Source: Streptomyces sp. NBS 14/10 (lineage in GTDB: Bacteria; Actinomycetota; Actinomycetes; Streptomycetales; Streptomycetaceae). From it: a stretch of 64,000 nucleotides of DNA. The translations under genes were made by a program, and so were the position numbers. The stretch is taken from the NCBI RefSeq assembly GCF_002224125.1, contig NZ_NCSM01000014.1, forward strand, positions 667,091 through 731,090, read 5' to 3'. Under the pieces are notes generated by a model, which was given only the letters and a program-made list of their open reading frames with translations, was not told the origin of the DNA and did not search any database. Within the stretch, counting starts at the first letter, position 1; every line of letters begins with the position of its first letter. Positions 41,284-49,547 of the stretch are shown one piece after another.

Positions 41284-42150
41284 CTACGGCAGCTGCGCCG
41301 TCCTCGCCTCGCGGCGGTTGTCGCGGAAGGCGTTGACCCGGCGGGCCATGGCGAATAGGGGGATCACCGCGCCGAGGACCAGCTGCAGGGCGCAGGCGGT
41401 CTGGAGCAGCAGCTCGCCGCCGGGGGCCTCGAAGGCCCAGGCCGCCAGGAGGGCCATGCTGGTGACGATCCAGCTCAGCATGGCGACCGCGAGCCGGCCG
41501 CGGGGCTTGGGGTACTCCACGCGGCTCACCATCAGCCACGCGACGCCGACGATGGCCAGCAGCGTGGGGACGAACGGCAGGCCGAGCAGCACGACCGACA
41601 CCACCGTGAGCGCGCCGAAGGGGCTCGGCATGCCCTGGAAGACGCCGTGGGGCATGGTCACGCAGGAGAATCTCGCAAGCCGCAGCACCACCGCCAGGAG
41701 CACCACGATCGCGGCGACCGCCGAGACCCGCTGGTAGGCGTCGTCGGCGACCATGCCCCAGACCACCACGAAGTACGCGGGGGCGAGCCCGAAGCTGATC
41801 AGGTCGGAGAGGTTGTCCAGCTCCGCGCCCATCGCCGAGCTGCGCAGCTTGCGCGCGACGAGCCCGTCGAACAGGTCGAAGACGGAGGCGAGCAGCATCA
41901 GCATGACCGCGGAGGCGGCGCTGTGCCGGGTCATGCCGCCGTCCTCGCTGCCCGTCAGGTGCGGGATGAGGACGCCGGTGGTGGTGAAGTACACCGCCAG
42001 GAAGCCACAGGTCGCGTTTCCGAGGGTGAGCGTGTCCGCTATCGACAGGCGTGTCGACAGCGGCATGTCGTCCGTCTCGTCGATGTCCTCGTCCACCTCG
42101 GCACCGGGGGCCCAGGCGGCGGCCTGGGCCTCGGGATCAGTGACGGTCAA
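41284..42150 (-). CDS. pssA: CDP-diacylglycerol--serine O-phosphatidyltransferase
   Basis: 288 residues from a TTG start at 42150, overlapping the psd stop by 14 bp. The CDP-alcohol phosphotransferase motif is complete: DLFDGLVARKLRSS followed by GAELDNLSD, whose aspartates bind the metal and CDP group. Several membrane helices surround it. A ~35-residue acidic cytoplasmic N-terminus (EVDEDIDETDDMP) precedes the first helix. The enzyme makes phosphatidylserine from CDP-diacylglycerol and serine. The product is decarboxylated by the Psd encoded immediately upstream, so the pair makes phosphatidylethanolamine. Confidence 0.92.
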   Translation of the reverse strand: MTVTDPEAQAAAWAPGAEVDEDIDETDDMPLSTRLSIADTLTLGNATCGFLAVYFTTTGVLIPHLTGSEDGGMTRHSAASAVMLMLLASVFDLFDGLVARKLRSSAMGAELDNLSDLISFGLAPAYFVVVWGMVADDAYQRVSAVAAIVVLLAVVLRLARFSCVTMPHGVFQGMPSPFGALTVVSVVLLGLPFVPTLLAIVGVAWLMVSRVEYPKPRGRLAVAMLSWIVTSMALLAAWAFEAPGGELLLQTACALQLVLGAVIPLFAMARRVNAFRDNRREARTAQLP

Positions 42151-42784
42151 TTCGAGTCACCCCCGCTGTGGTGTTCTGGCCGACCTCGACCGCGACGTCG
42201 ACGCCCTTGGGGAGGTAGATGTCGACGCGCGACCCGAAACGGATCAGCCCGATCCGCTCGCCCTGCTCCACCTTGGTGCCCTGGGGCACATACGGCACGA
42301 TGCGCCGGGCGACGGCGCCGGCGATCTGCACCATCTCGATGTCGCCGAGTTCGGTGTCGAAGTGCCAGACAACCCGCTCGTTGTTCTCGCTCTCCTTGTT
42401 GAACGCGGGCACGAAGCCGCCGGGGATGTGCTCGACGGACGTCACGGTACCGGCCAGCGGGGCGCGGTTGACGTGGACGTTCAGCGGGCTCATGAAGATG
42501 GCGACGCGGGTGCGCCCGTCCTTCCACGGCATGATGCTCTGCACCACGCCGTCGGCCGGAGAGATGACCCGGCCCTCAGCGATCTCTCGCTCAGGGTCGC
42601 GGAAGAACCACAGCATGCCCGCCGCGAGAGCGGTGGCGGGCACGGCGACCGCCGCCCAGCGTCCGGAGCGGCGGGCGCGAGTGAGGCTGACCGCCGCCGT
42701 GGCGACGGTCGGGAGGAGCCACGGCGACGCTCCGCGCGCGAGGCGGACGCGGCCGCGAGGTGCAGAGGATTGGCTGTGGGGCAT
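42137..42784 (-). CDS. psd: Phosphatidylserine decarboxylase proenzyme
   Basis: 215 residues from ATG 42784, the short (type II/archaeal-like) form. WFFRDPERE, VISPADGVV, and FMSPLNVHVNRAP are typical. The self-cleavage site is the Gly-Ser in IGLIRFGSRVDIY, which yields the pyruvoyl cofactor. The decarboxylase converts phosphatidylserine to phosphatidylethanolamine at the membrane. It is first in a two-gene unit with pssA (14-bp overlap). The longer frame upstream of 42784 has no conserved residues. Confidence 0.92.
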   Translation of the reverse strand: MPHSQSSAPRGRVRLARGASPWLLPTVATAAVSLTRARRSGRWAAVAVPATALAAGMLWFFRDPEREIAEGRVISPADGVVQSIMPWKDGRTRVAIFMSPLNVHVNRAPLAGTVTSVEHIPGGFVPAFNKESENNERVVWHFDTELGDIEMVQIAGAVARRIVPYVPQGTKVEQGERIGLIRFGSRVDIYLPKGVDVAVEVGQNTTAGVTRIDRH

Positions 42785-42967
42785 GGATGACCTTCGTAGC
42801 GGAGGGTGCCGCAACATAACACTTGGGGACGGCGGCTTTCCGGGATCGTATCGGTTGCGAGCGGTAACTGGGCAAGCGCCGGGGCCTGTCGGTGGCTGAA
42901 GTCTCCCCGGCATGGTGTGATCTTCTTCTCGCGGTCACCACCGCAATACCATGCCAAAAAGGTAAAT

Positions 42968-44179
42968 TCAGCCGTTGATACGGTACTCCTCCAGCAGTCG
43001 TCGTCCGATAATCATTTTCTGGATCTCGGCGGTTCCTTCGCCGATGAGAAGCATCGGGGCTTCGCGGTACAGGCGCTCGATCTCGTACTCCTTGGAGAAG
43101 CCGTAGCCGCCATGGATGCGGAAGGCGTCCTCCACGACCTCCTTGCAGTACTCGGAAGCCAGGTACTTGGCCATCCCCGCCTCCAGGTCATTGCGCCTGC
43201 CCGCGTCCTTCTTACGGGCCGCGTTGACCATCATCGCATGGGCCGCCTCGACCTTTGTGGCCATTTCGGCCAGTTTGAACTGGATGGCCTGATGTTGCGC
43301 GATGGGTTTGCCGAAGGTGTGCCGCTGCTGTGCATATGCAACGCCGAGCTCGAAGGCGCGGCGCGCCACACCGCAGCCACGGGCGGCCACATTGACCCGC
43401 CCGACCTCCACTCCGTCCATCATTTGGTAAAAACCGCGGCCGGTCGTGCCGCCGAGGACGCGATCCGCCGGAATGCGCAGTCCGTCCAGGATGAGCTCGG
43501 TGGTGTCGACGCCCTTGTAGCCCATCTTCTCGATCTTGCCGGGGATGGTCAGCCCGGGTCGGACCTCGCCGAAGCCCGGCTCCTTCTCCACCAGGAAGGT
43601 GGTCATGGACTTGTGCGGAGGGACGTCGCCGTCCGAAGCGCCCGTCTCGTCCGTACGGCACAGCACCGCCACCACCGTGGAGGTGCCGCCGTTGGTCAGC
43701 CACATCTTCTGGCCGGTGAGCAGATAGTCGTCGCCGTCCCGGACGCCCTTGGTGGTGATCGCGGACACATCCGAGCCCAGGCCCGGCTCCGACATCGAGA
43801 AGGCGCCGCGGATCTCGCCCAGCGCCATCTTGGGCAGGAAGTACTCCTTCTGCTCCTGGGTGCCGTGCTGCTTAAGCATGTACGCGACGATGAAGTGGGT
43901 GTTGATGATGCCGGACACGCTCATCCAGCCGCGGGCGATCTCCTCCACGCACAGCGCGTAGGTCAGCAGCGACTCGCCGAGCCCCCCGTACTCCTCGGGG
44001 ATCATCAGCCCGAAGACGCCGAGCTCCTTCAGGCCCTCGACGATCTGGGCCGGGTACTCGTCGCGGTGCTCCAGCTCGGTGGCGACCGGCAGGATCTCTT
44101 TGTCGACGAAGTCCCTGACGGTCGCCAGGATCTCCTGCTGGACGTCCGTCAGGCCGTCGGTCTGCGCGAGGCGGCTCAT
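42968..44179 (-). CDS. mcd: Acyl-CoA dehydrogenase, probable (2S)-methylsuccinyl-CoA dehydrogenase
   Basis: 403 residues; ATG 44179 lies 1 bp after the previous stop. Acyl-CoA dehydrogenase signatures GAFSMSEPGLGSDVSAI and LTGQKMWLTNGG (FAD and substrate binding), then AQQRHTFGKPIAQHQAIQF, and RIHGGYGFSKEYEIERLYR near the C-terminus are complete. Position as the last gene of the ccr-ecm-mcl-mch unit identifies it as the dehydrogenase that converts methylsuccinyl-CoA to mesaconyl-CoA in the ethylmalonyl-CoA pathway. The specific assignment rests on context. The base composition near the 3' end is less GC-biased than in its neighbours. Confidence 0.87.
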   Translation of the reverse strand: MSRLAQTDGLTDVQQEILATVRDFVDKEILPVATELEHRDEYPAQIVEGLKELGVFGLMIPEEYGGLGESLLTYALCVEEIARGWMSVSGIINTHFIVAYMLKQHGTQEQKEYFLPKMALGEIRGAFSMSEPGLGSDVSAITTKGVRDGDDYLLTGQKMWLTNGGTSTVVAVLCRTDETGASDGDVPPHKSMTTFLVEKEPGFGEVRPGLTIPGKIEKMGYKGVDTTELILDGLRIPADRVLGGTTGRGFYQMMDGVEVGRVNVAARGCGVARRAFELGVAYAQQRHTFGKPIAQHQAIQFKLAEMATKVEAAHAMMVNAARKKDAGRRNDLEAGMAKYLASEYCKEVVEDAFRIHGGYGFSKEYEIERLYREAPMLLIGEGTAEIQKMIIGRRLLEEYRING

Positions 44180-44180
44180 C

Positions 44181-44696
44181 TCAGTCCTCTCCCAGCTGGG
44201 GCCGGCCGGGCTGCTCGCCGCCCCGCTCCTTGATGTACGTCGCCGTCGGCACCATCACCTTGCGCCGGAAGACGCAGACGAGCGTGCCGTCCTGCTTGTA
44301 GCCCTTGGTCTCCACATGGACCACGCCCCGGTCGGGCTTGGACTTCGACGGGGTCTTGCCGAGCACCGTCGTCTCGCCGTAGATCGTGTCGCCGTGGAAG
44401 GTGGGCGCGACATGGCGCAGCGACTCGACCTCCAGATTGGCGATGGCCTTGCCGGAGACGTCGGGGACGGACATGCCGAGCAGCAGCGAGTAGACGTAGT
44501 TCCCGACCACCACGTTCTTGCCGAAGTCGGTCGTCTTCTCGGCGTAGTTGGCGTCCAGGTGGAGCGGGTGGTGGTTCATGGTGAGCAGACAGAAGAGGTG
44601 GTCGTCGTACTCGGTGACGGTCTTCCCCGGCCAGTGCCGGTAGACATCGCCCACCGAGAACTCCTCATAGGTGCGGCCGAACTGCATCGCGCTCAC
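44181..44696 (-). CDS. mch: MaoC-family hydratase, probable mesaconyl-CoA hydratase
   Basis: 171 residues from GTG 44696, overlapping the upstream stop (GTGA). The MaoC hot-dog hydratase motif FCLLTMNHHPLHLDANYA and the following GKNVVVGNYVYSLLLGM give the catalytic Asp/His region. In this operon the expected reaction is hydration of mesaconyl-C1-CoA to beta-methylmalyl-CoA, the step before cleavage by the CoA-ester lyase encoded just upstream. Assignment within the family is from context. An alternative ATG lies at 44687. Confidence 0.87.
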   Translation of the reverse strand: MSAMQFGRTYEEFSVGDVYRHWPGKTVTEYDDHLFCLLTMNHHPLHLDANYAEKTTDFGKNVVVGNYVYSLLLGMSVPDVSGKAIANLEVESLRHVAPTFHGDTIYGETTVLGKTPSKSKPDRGVVHVETKGYKQDGTLVCVFRRKVMVPTATYIKERGGEQPGRPQLGED

Positions 44697-45658
44697 GCCT
44701 CCGGGGTCTCGAAGCGGGATGTACGGGCCATACCGGCGGCCCGTCCCTTGCCGGCGATCACCAGCGCCATCTTGCGGCTGGCCTCGTCGATCATCTCGTC
44801 GCCGAGCATCGCCGAGCCCTTCTTGCCGCCCGCCTCGGACGTGTAGTACTCATACGCGTCCAGGATCAGCTCGGCGTGGTCGTAGTCCTCCTGCGAGGGC
44901 GAGAAGACCTCGTTGGCGGCCTCGACCTGGCCCGGGTGCAGCACCCATTTGCCGTCGAAGCCGAGCGCGGCGGCGCGGCCCGCGACCTCGCGGAAGCCGT
45001 CCACGTTCTTGATCTGCAGATACGGTCCGTCGATCGCCTGGAGGTCGTTGGCGCGGGCGGCCATCAGGATCTTCATGAGGATGTAGTGGTAGGCGTCGGC
45101 CGGGTAGCCGGGCGGCTGCTCGCCCACGACCAGCGACTTCATATTGATCGAGGCCATGAAGTCGGCCGGGCCGAAGATGATCGTCTCGATGCGCGGGGAG
45201 GCCTGCGCGATCGCGTTGACGTTGTTCAGGCCCTGGGCGTTCTCGATCTGCGCCTCGATGCCGATCCGGCCGACCTCGAACCCCATCGTCTTCTCGATCT
45301 GCGTCAGCAGCAGGTCGAGCGCGACGATCTGCTCGGCGTTCTGCACCTTCGGCAGCATGATGCAGTCGAGGTTGGGGCCCGCGCCCTCCACCACCGTCAC
45401 CACGTCGCGGTACGTCCACTCGGTCGTCCAGTCGTTGACGCGCACCACCCGGGTCTTGCCCGTCCAGTCGCCCTCGTTGAGGTACTTGACGATGGTGTGC
45501 CGAGCCCCGGGCTTGGCCAGCGGCGCGCATGCGTCCTCCAGGTCCAGGAAGACCTGGTCGGCGGCCAGGCCCTGTGCCTTCTCCAGGAAGCGCGGGTTGC
45601 TGCCGGGAACGGCGAGGCAGGAGCGGCGCGGACGCAAGCGGTTCACGGGCGCGGTCAT
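44693..45658 (-). CDS. mcl: HpcH/HpaI aldolase-type CoA-ester lyase, probable malyl/beta-methylmalyl-CoA lyase
   Basis: 321 residues from ATG 45658, overlapping the mutase stop by 4 bp. CitE-superfamily motifs are present: RRSCLAVPGSNPRFLEKA, FLDLEDACAPLAKPGAR (metal-binding acidic residues), VNDWTTEWTYRDV and IGIEAQIENAQGLNN. The enzyme cleaves beta-methylmalyl-CoA to glyoxylate and propionyl-CoA (or malyl-CoA to acetyl-CoA and glyoxylate), using Mg2+ or Mn2+. Here it completes the ethylmalonyl-CoA route between the hydratase and mutase genes. Confidence 0.88.
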   Translation of the reverse strand: MTAPVNRLRPRRSCLAVPGSNPRFLEKAQGLAADQVFLDLEDACAPLAKPGARHTIVKYLNEGDWTGKTRVVRVNDWTTEWTYRDVVTVVEGAGPNLDCIMLPKVQNAEQIVALDLLLTQIEKTMGFEVGRIGIEAQIENAQGLNNVNAIAQASPRIETIIFGPADFMASINMKSLVVGEQPPGYPADAYHYILMKILMAARANDLQAIDGPYLQIKNVDGFREVAGRAAALGFDGKWVLHPGQVEAANEVFSPSQEDYDHAELILDAYEYYTSEAGGKKGSAMLGDEMIDEASRKMALVIAGKGRAAGMARTSRFETPEA

Positions 45659-47802
45659 ACGGGGACCTCCAGGGGGTCGAGGTGGTTCGCGGTGCGGATC
45701 TCGTCGACGATACGGCCGATGATCTCTGTGATACCGAAGTCCTTCGGGGTGAAGACGGCAGCCACTCCGGCCTCGCGCAGCGCCGACGCGTCCGCGGCCG
45801 GGATGATCCCGCCGACGATCACCGGGATGTCGGACGCCCCGGCCGCGCGCAGCCGGGCCAGTACATCCGGCACCAGCTCGGCGTGCGAGCCGGAGAGTAT
45901 GGAAAGCCCGACGCAGTGCACGTCCTCGGCGACGGCCGCCGAGACGATCTGCTCGGGGGTGAGCCTGATCCCCTGGTAGATCACCTCGAAACCGGCGTCC
46001 CGGGCCCGTACGGCGATCTGCTCGGCGCCGTTGCTGTGCCCGTCCAGGCCCGGCTTGCCGACCAGCAGCCGCAGCTTGCCGACGCCGAGGCCGGCGGCGG
46101 TCGCGGCGGCCTTGGCGCGGACGGCGGCGAGCGGGGTGCCCTCCTCGGCGGCGACCGCCACGGGCGCCCCGCCGACCCCGGTCGGGGCGCGGAACTCGCC
46201 GAACACATCCCGCAGCGCCCAGGACCACTCGCCCGTGGTGACGCCCGCGCGGGCGCACTCCAGGGTCGGGCCCATCAGGTTGTCGCTGCCCGCCGCGGCC
46301 TTCTTGAGCGCGGCCAGGGCGTCCTGGGCCCGGCCCTCCTCGCGCCGGTCGCGCCAGGTGACCAGCGCACGGACCACCCGCGCCTCGCTCGAAGGGTCCA
46401 CCGTCATGATCGCGGTGTCCAGGTCGGCGGTGAGCGGATTGGGCTCGGTGGACTCGTAGCAGTTGACGCCGACGATCTTCTCCTCGCCCGCCTCGATACG
46501 CGCCCTGCGCTCGGCGTGCGAGGCGACCAGCCGCGCCTTGAGATAGCCGGACTCGACGGCGGCCATGGCCCCGCCCATCTCCTGGATCCGGTCGATCTCG
46601 GCCAGCGCGGCCTCGGCGAGCGCGGCCACCTCGGCCTCGATGACGTGCGAGCCGGCGAAGATGTCGCCGTACTCCAGCAGATCGCTCTCATGGGCGAGGA
46701 CCTGCTGGATGCGCAGCGACCACTGCTGGTCCCAGGGGCGCGGCAGCCCCAGCGCCTCGTTCCAGGCCGGGAGCTGTACGGCGCGGGCGCGGGCGTCCTT
46801 GGAGAGGGTGACCGCCAGCATCTCCAGCACGATGCGCTGGATGTTGTTCTCCGGCTGGGCCTCGGTCAGCCCGAGGGAGTTGACCTGGACGCCGTAGCGG
46901 AAGCGGCGGTGCTTGGGGTCCTGGACGCCGTAGCGCTCCAGGGTGATCCGGTCCCAGATGCGGCCGAAGGCCCGCATCTTGCACATCTCCTCGATGAACC
47001 GGACGCCCGCGTTCACGAAGAAGGAGATACGGGCCACCACATCGCCGAAGCGCTCCTGGGGCACCTGCCCGGAGGCCCGTACGGCGTCCAGTACGGCGAT
47101 CGCGGTGGACATCGCGTAGGCGATCTCCTGCACCGGGGTGGCCCCGGCCTCCTGGAGGTGGTAGCTGCAGATGTTGATCGGGTTCCACTTGGGGATGGCG
47201 CCGACCGTGTACGCGATCATGTCGGTGGTCAGCCGCAGGCTCGGGCCGGGCGGGAAGACATGCGTCCCGCGCGACAGGTACTCCTTGACGATGTCGTTCT
47301 GCGTGGTGCCCTGCAGCGCGGCCACGTCCGCGCCCTGCTCCTCCGCGACCACCTGGTACAGCGCCAGCAGCCACATGGCGGTGGCGTTGATGGTCATGGA
47401 CGTGTTCATCCGCTCCAGGGGGATGTCCTGGAACAGCCGGCGCATGTCCCCGAGGTGGCAGACCGGGACGCCGACCCGGCCCACCTCGCCGCGGGCCAGG
47501 ATGTGGTCCGGGTCGTAGCCGGTCTGGGTGGGCAGGTCGAAGGCGACGGACAGACCGGTCTGGCCCTTGGCGAGGTTGCGCCGGTACAGGTCGTTGGATG
47601 CCTCGGCGGAGGAGTGGCCGGCGTACGTCCGCATGAGCCACGGGCGGTCTTTCTTCCTTTTTCTGGGCTCCCTCGCCTCCGGGCGCTCGTACCCGGTGTC
47701 GACGTTCCTCGGCCTGCGGTCGCTCGTTCCTCGCTCCCTTGTCCTCGTCTCTTTCGACACCGGCGCGCCCTTTGGCTCGTGAGCGTGCTCGCGGGGGGTC
47801 AT
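45655..47802 (-). CDS. ecm: Ethylmalonyl-CoA mutase, adenosylcobalamin-dependent
   Basis: 715 residues from ATG 47802, overlapping the ccr stop (ATGA). The large-subunit barrel begins DRPWLMRTYAGHSSAEASN and carries AFDLPTQTGYD, typical of methylmalonyl-CoA mutase relatives. The C-terminal cobalamin domain has the DxHxxG motif in GLDGHSNGAEQIA, then GLSILSGSH and VIVGGIIP. The N-terminus has a basic charged extension (residues ~10-45). Single-chain length and operon position beside ccr identify the MeaA/Ecm class, which converts ethylmalonyl-CoA to methylsuccinyl-CoA, rather than the two-subunit methylmalonyl-CoA mutase. Confidence 0.9.
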   Translation of the reverse strand: MTPREHAHEPKGAPVSKETRTRERGTSDRRPRNVDTGYERPEAREPRKRKKDRPWLMRTYAGHSSAEASNDLYRRNLAKGQTGLSVAFDLPTQTGYDPDHILARGEVGRVGVPVCHLGDMRRLFQDIPLERMNTSMTINATAMWLLALYQVVAEEQGADVAALQGTTQNDIVKEYLSRGTHVFPPGPSLRLTTDMIAYTVGAIPKWNPINICSYHLQEAGATPVQEIAYAMSTAIAVLDAVRASGQVPQERFGDVVARISFFVNAGVRFIEEMCKMRAFGRIWDRITLERYGVQDPKHRRFRYGVQVNSLGLTEAQPENNIQRIVLEMLAVTLSKDARARAVQLPAWNEALGLPRPWDQQWSLRIQQVLAHESDLLEYGDIFAGSHVIEAEVAALAEAALAEIDRIQEMGGAMAAVESGYLKARLVASHAERRARIEAGEEKIVGVNCYESTEPNPLTADLDTAIMTVDPSSEARVVRALVTWRDRREEGRAQDALAALKKAAAGSDNLMGPTLECARAGVTTGEWSWALRDVFGEFRAPTGVGGAPVAVAAEEGTPLAAVRAKAAATAAGLGVGKLRLLVGKPGLDGHSNGAEQIAVRARDAGFEVIYQGIRLTPEQIVSAAVAEDVHCVGLSILSGSHAELVPDVLARLRAAGASDIPVIVGGIIPAADASALREAGVAAVFTPKDFGITEIIGRIVDEIRTANHLDPLEVPV

Positions 47803-49163
47803 GCGGCGCTCCGGAAGAGGTTGATGGCGTCGATGTGGCGTTCGCGCAGCTCCGGGTCGCGCACGCCCAGGCCCTCCTGGGGGGCGAGGCACAGCACGCC
47901 GACCTTGCCCTGGTGGACGTTGCGGTGGACGTCGTGGGCGGCCTGGCCGGTCTCCTCCAGGGAGTAGACCTTGGAGAGGGTGGGATGGATCTTGCCCTTG
48001 GCGATCAGCCGGTTGGCCTCCCAGGCCTCGCGGTAGTTGGCGAAGTGGGAGCCGACGATGCGCTTGAGCGACATCCACAGGTAGCGGTTGTCGTACTCGT
48101 GGGTGTAGCCGGATGTGGACGCGCAGGTGACGATGGTGCCGCCCTTGCGGGTGACGTACACGCTCGCGCCGAAGGTCTCCCGGCCCGGGTGCTCGAAGAC
48201 GATGTCGACGTCCTCGCCGCCGGTCAGCTCGCGGATGCGCTTGCCGAAGCGCTTCCACTCCCTCGGGTCCTGGGTGTGCTCGTCCTTCCAGAACTTGTAG
48301 TCCTCGGCGCTGCGGTCGATGATCGCCTCGGCGCCCATGGCCCGGCAGATCTCGGCCTTACGGGGCGAGGAGACCACGCAGATCGGGGTGGCGCCGCCGG
48401 CGAGGGCGAACTGGGTGGCGTAGCTGCCGAGCCCGCCGCTGGCGCCCCAGATCAGCACGTTGTCGCCCTGCTTCATCCCGGCGCCGTTACGGGAGACCAG
48501 CTGCCGGTACGCGGTCGAGTTGACCAGACCCGGGGCGGCGGCCTCCTCCCAGCTCAGATGCCTGGGCTTGGGCATGAGCTGGTTGGACTTGACCAGCGCG
48601 AGCTCGGCGAGGCCGCCGAAGTTGGTCTCGAAGCCCCAGATGCGCTGCTCGGGGTCGAGCATGGTGTCGTTGTGGCCGTCCGCGGACTCCAGCTCGACGG
48701 ACAGACAGTGCGCGACGACCTCGTCGCCGGGCTGCCAGATGTTGACGCCCGGCCCGGTGCGCAGCACGACGCCCGCGAGGTCGGAGCCGATGATGTGGTA
48801 CGGCAGATCGTGCCGCTTGGCGAGCGGGGAGAGCCTGCCGTACCGCTCCAGGAAGCCGAAGGTGGGCAGCGGCTCGAAGATCGAGGTCCACACGGAGTTG
48901 TAGTTGACCGAGGAGGCCATGACGGCCACCAGGGCCTCGCCGGGGCCGAGTTCGGGCACCGGCACCTCGTCCACGTGCAGGGACTTACGGGGGTCCTTCT
49001 CCTTGGTGGTCTGGCCGGTGAACATCTCGGCCTCGTCCTTGTGCACGGTCACCGCGCGGTACGACTCGGGGACGGGGAGGGCGGCGAAGTCCGCGGGCCC
49101 CAGGTCGGGGGAGCCGTGGTCGGGCGCTGTCGACGCCAGGATCGCGTCCAGGATTTCGTTCAT
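47799..49163 (-). CDS. ccr: Crotonyl-CoA carboxylase/reductase
   Basis: 454 residues from ATG 49163 with GGAGG upstream. It is a GroES-like MDR enzyme with the Rossmann loop IWGASGGLGSYATQFAL and the family insert IWGFETNFGG, which contributes the Phe-Glu residues of the CO2 pocket in characterised Ccr enzymes. ESADGHNDTMLDPEQR and FEHPGRETFGASVYVTRKGG are further signatures. It catalyses NADPH-dependent reductive carboxylation of crotonyl-CoA to ethylmalonyl-CoA, the entry step of the pathway and a source of polyketide extender units. It is first in a five-gene operon. An open frame continues upstream to 49343, but the conserved start is at 49163. Confidence 0.94.
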   Translation of the reverse strand: MNEILDAILASTAPDHGSPDLGPADFAALPVPESYRAVTVHKDEAEMFTGQTTKEKDPRKSLHVDEVPVPELGPGEALVAVMASSVNYNSVWTSIFEPLPTFGFLERYGRLSPLAKRHDLPYHIIGSDLAGVVLRTGPGVNIWQPGDEVVAHCLSVELESADGHNDTMLDPEQRIWGFETNFGGLAELALVKSNQLMPKPRHLSWEEAAAPGLVNSTAYRQLVSRNGAGMKQGDNVLIWGASGGLGSYATQFALAGGATPICVVSSPRKAEICRAMGAEAIIDRSAEDYKFWKDEHTQDPREWKRFGKRIRELTGGEDVDIVFEHPGRETFGASVYVTRKGGTIVTCASTSGYTHEYDNRYLWMSLKRIVGSHFANYREAWEANRLIAKGKIHPTLSKVYSLEETGQAAHDVHRNVHQGKVGVLCLAPQEGLGVRDPELRERHIDAINLFRSAA

Positions 49164-49408
49164 CGGTGCCTCCGGCGAAGCGTCGGGGGACGCTTGAGGG
49201 ATCGCTGGGCTCATTGACGGGCTTGGCGAGTTTGACGGGCTTGAGGGGTGCTCTGCTGGTGCCGTCGGTTCGGCGGAGGTGGTGCTGAGCAGCGCGCGGG
49301 TAGCGCGGAGGTGCCTGGTGACGCAGGCGGTCCGGGCGCGCAAAGCGGCTTGCGGGGACAGTCGGCGCGCCGTTGTTCGTGCTGCGCGTCGTCCGCTCGG
49401 ACAACATC

Positions 49409-49437
49409 ACCGTATGGCACCCTGTGCCAGGTCGCAA
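49409..49437 (-). promoter_or_regulatory. Probable ccr operon promoter with palindrome in the spacer
   Basis: On the minus strand, a -35-like TTGCGA (49432-49437) and a -10-like TACGGT (49409-49414) are separated by exactly 17 bp. That spacer holds a perfect inverted repeat TGGCAC-N3-GTGCCA (49415-49429). The predicted leader is ~240 nt. The rest of the 384-bp gap 49164-49547 shows only the terminator at 49492-49525 and no supported gene. Confidence 0.55.
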
Positions 49438-49491
49438 GACACTGCGTGCCAACAATTTCTCTCACTTGTCATCTTGAGGGCACACATGAGC

Positions 49492-49525
49492 GGCGACGGC
49501 CGCCCCGGATGGGACGGCCGTCGCC
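49492..49525. terminator. Hairpin terminator after the GH95-like gene
   Basis: Stem GGCGACGGCCG (49492-49502) pairs perfectly with CGGCCGTCGCC (49515-49525) across a 12-nt loop. It begins 22 bp after the stop of the minus-strand glycosidase gene. Confidence 0.7.
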
Positions 49526-49547
49526 TTCGGTGGGTGATTGCGTGGGG

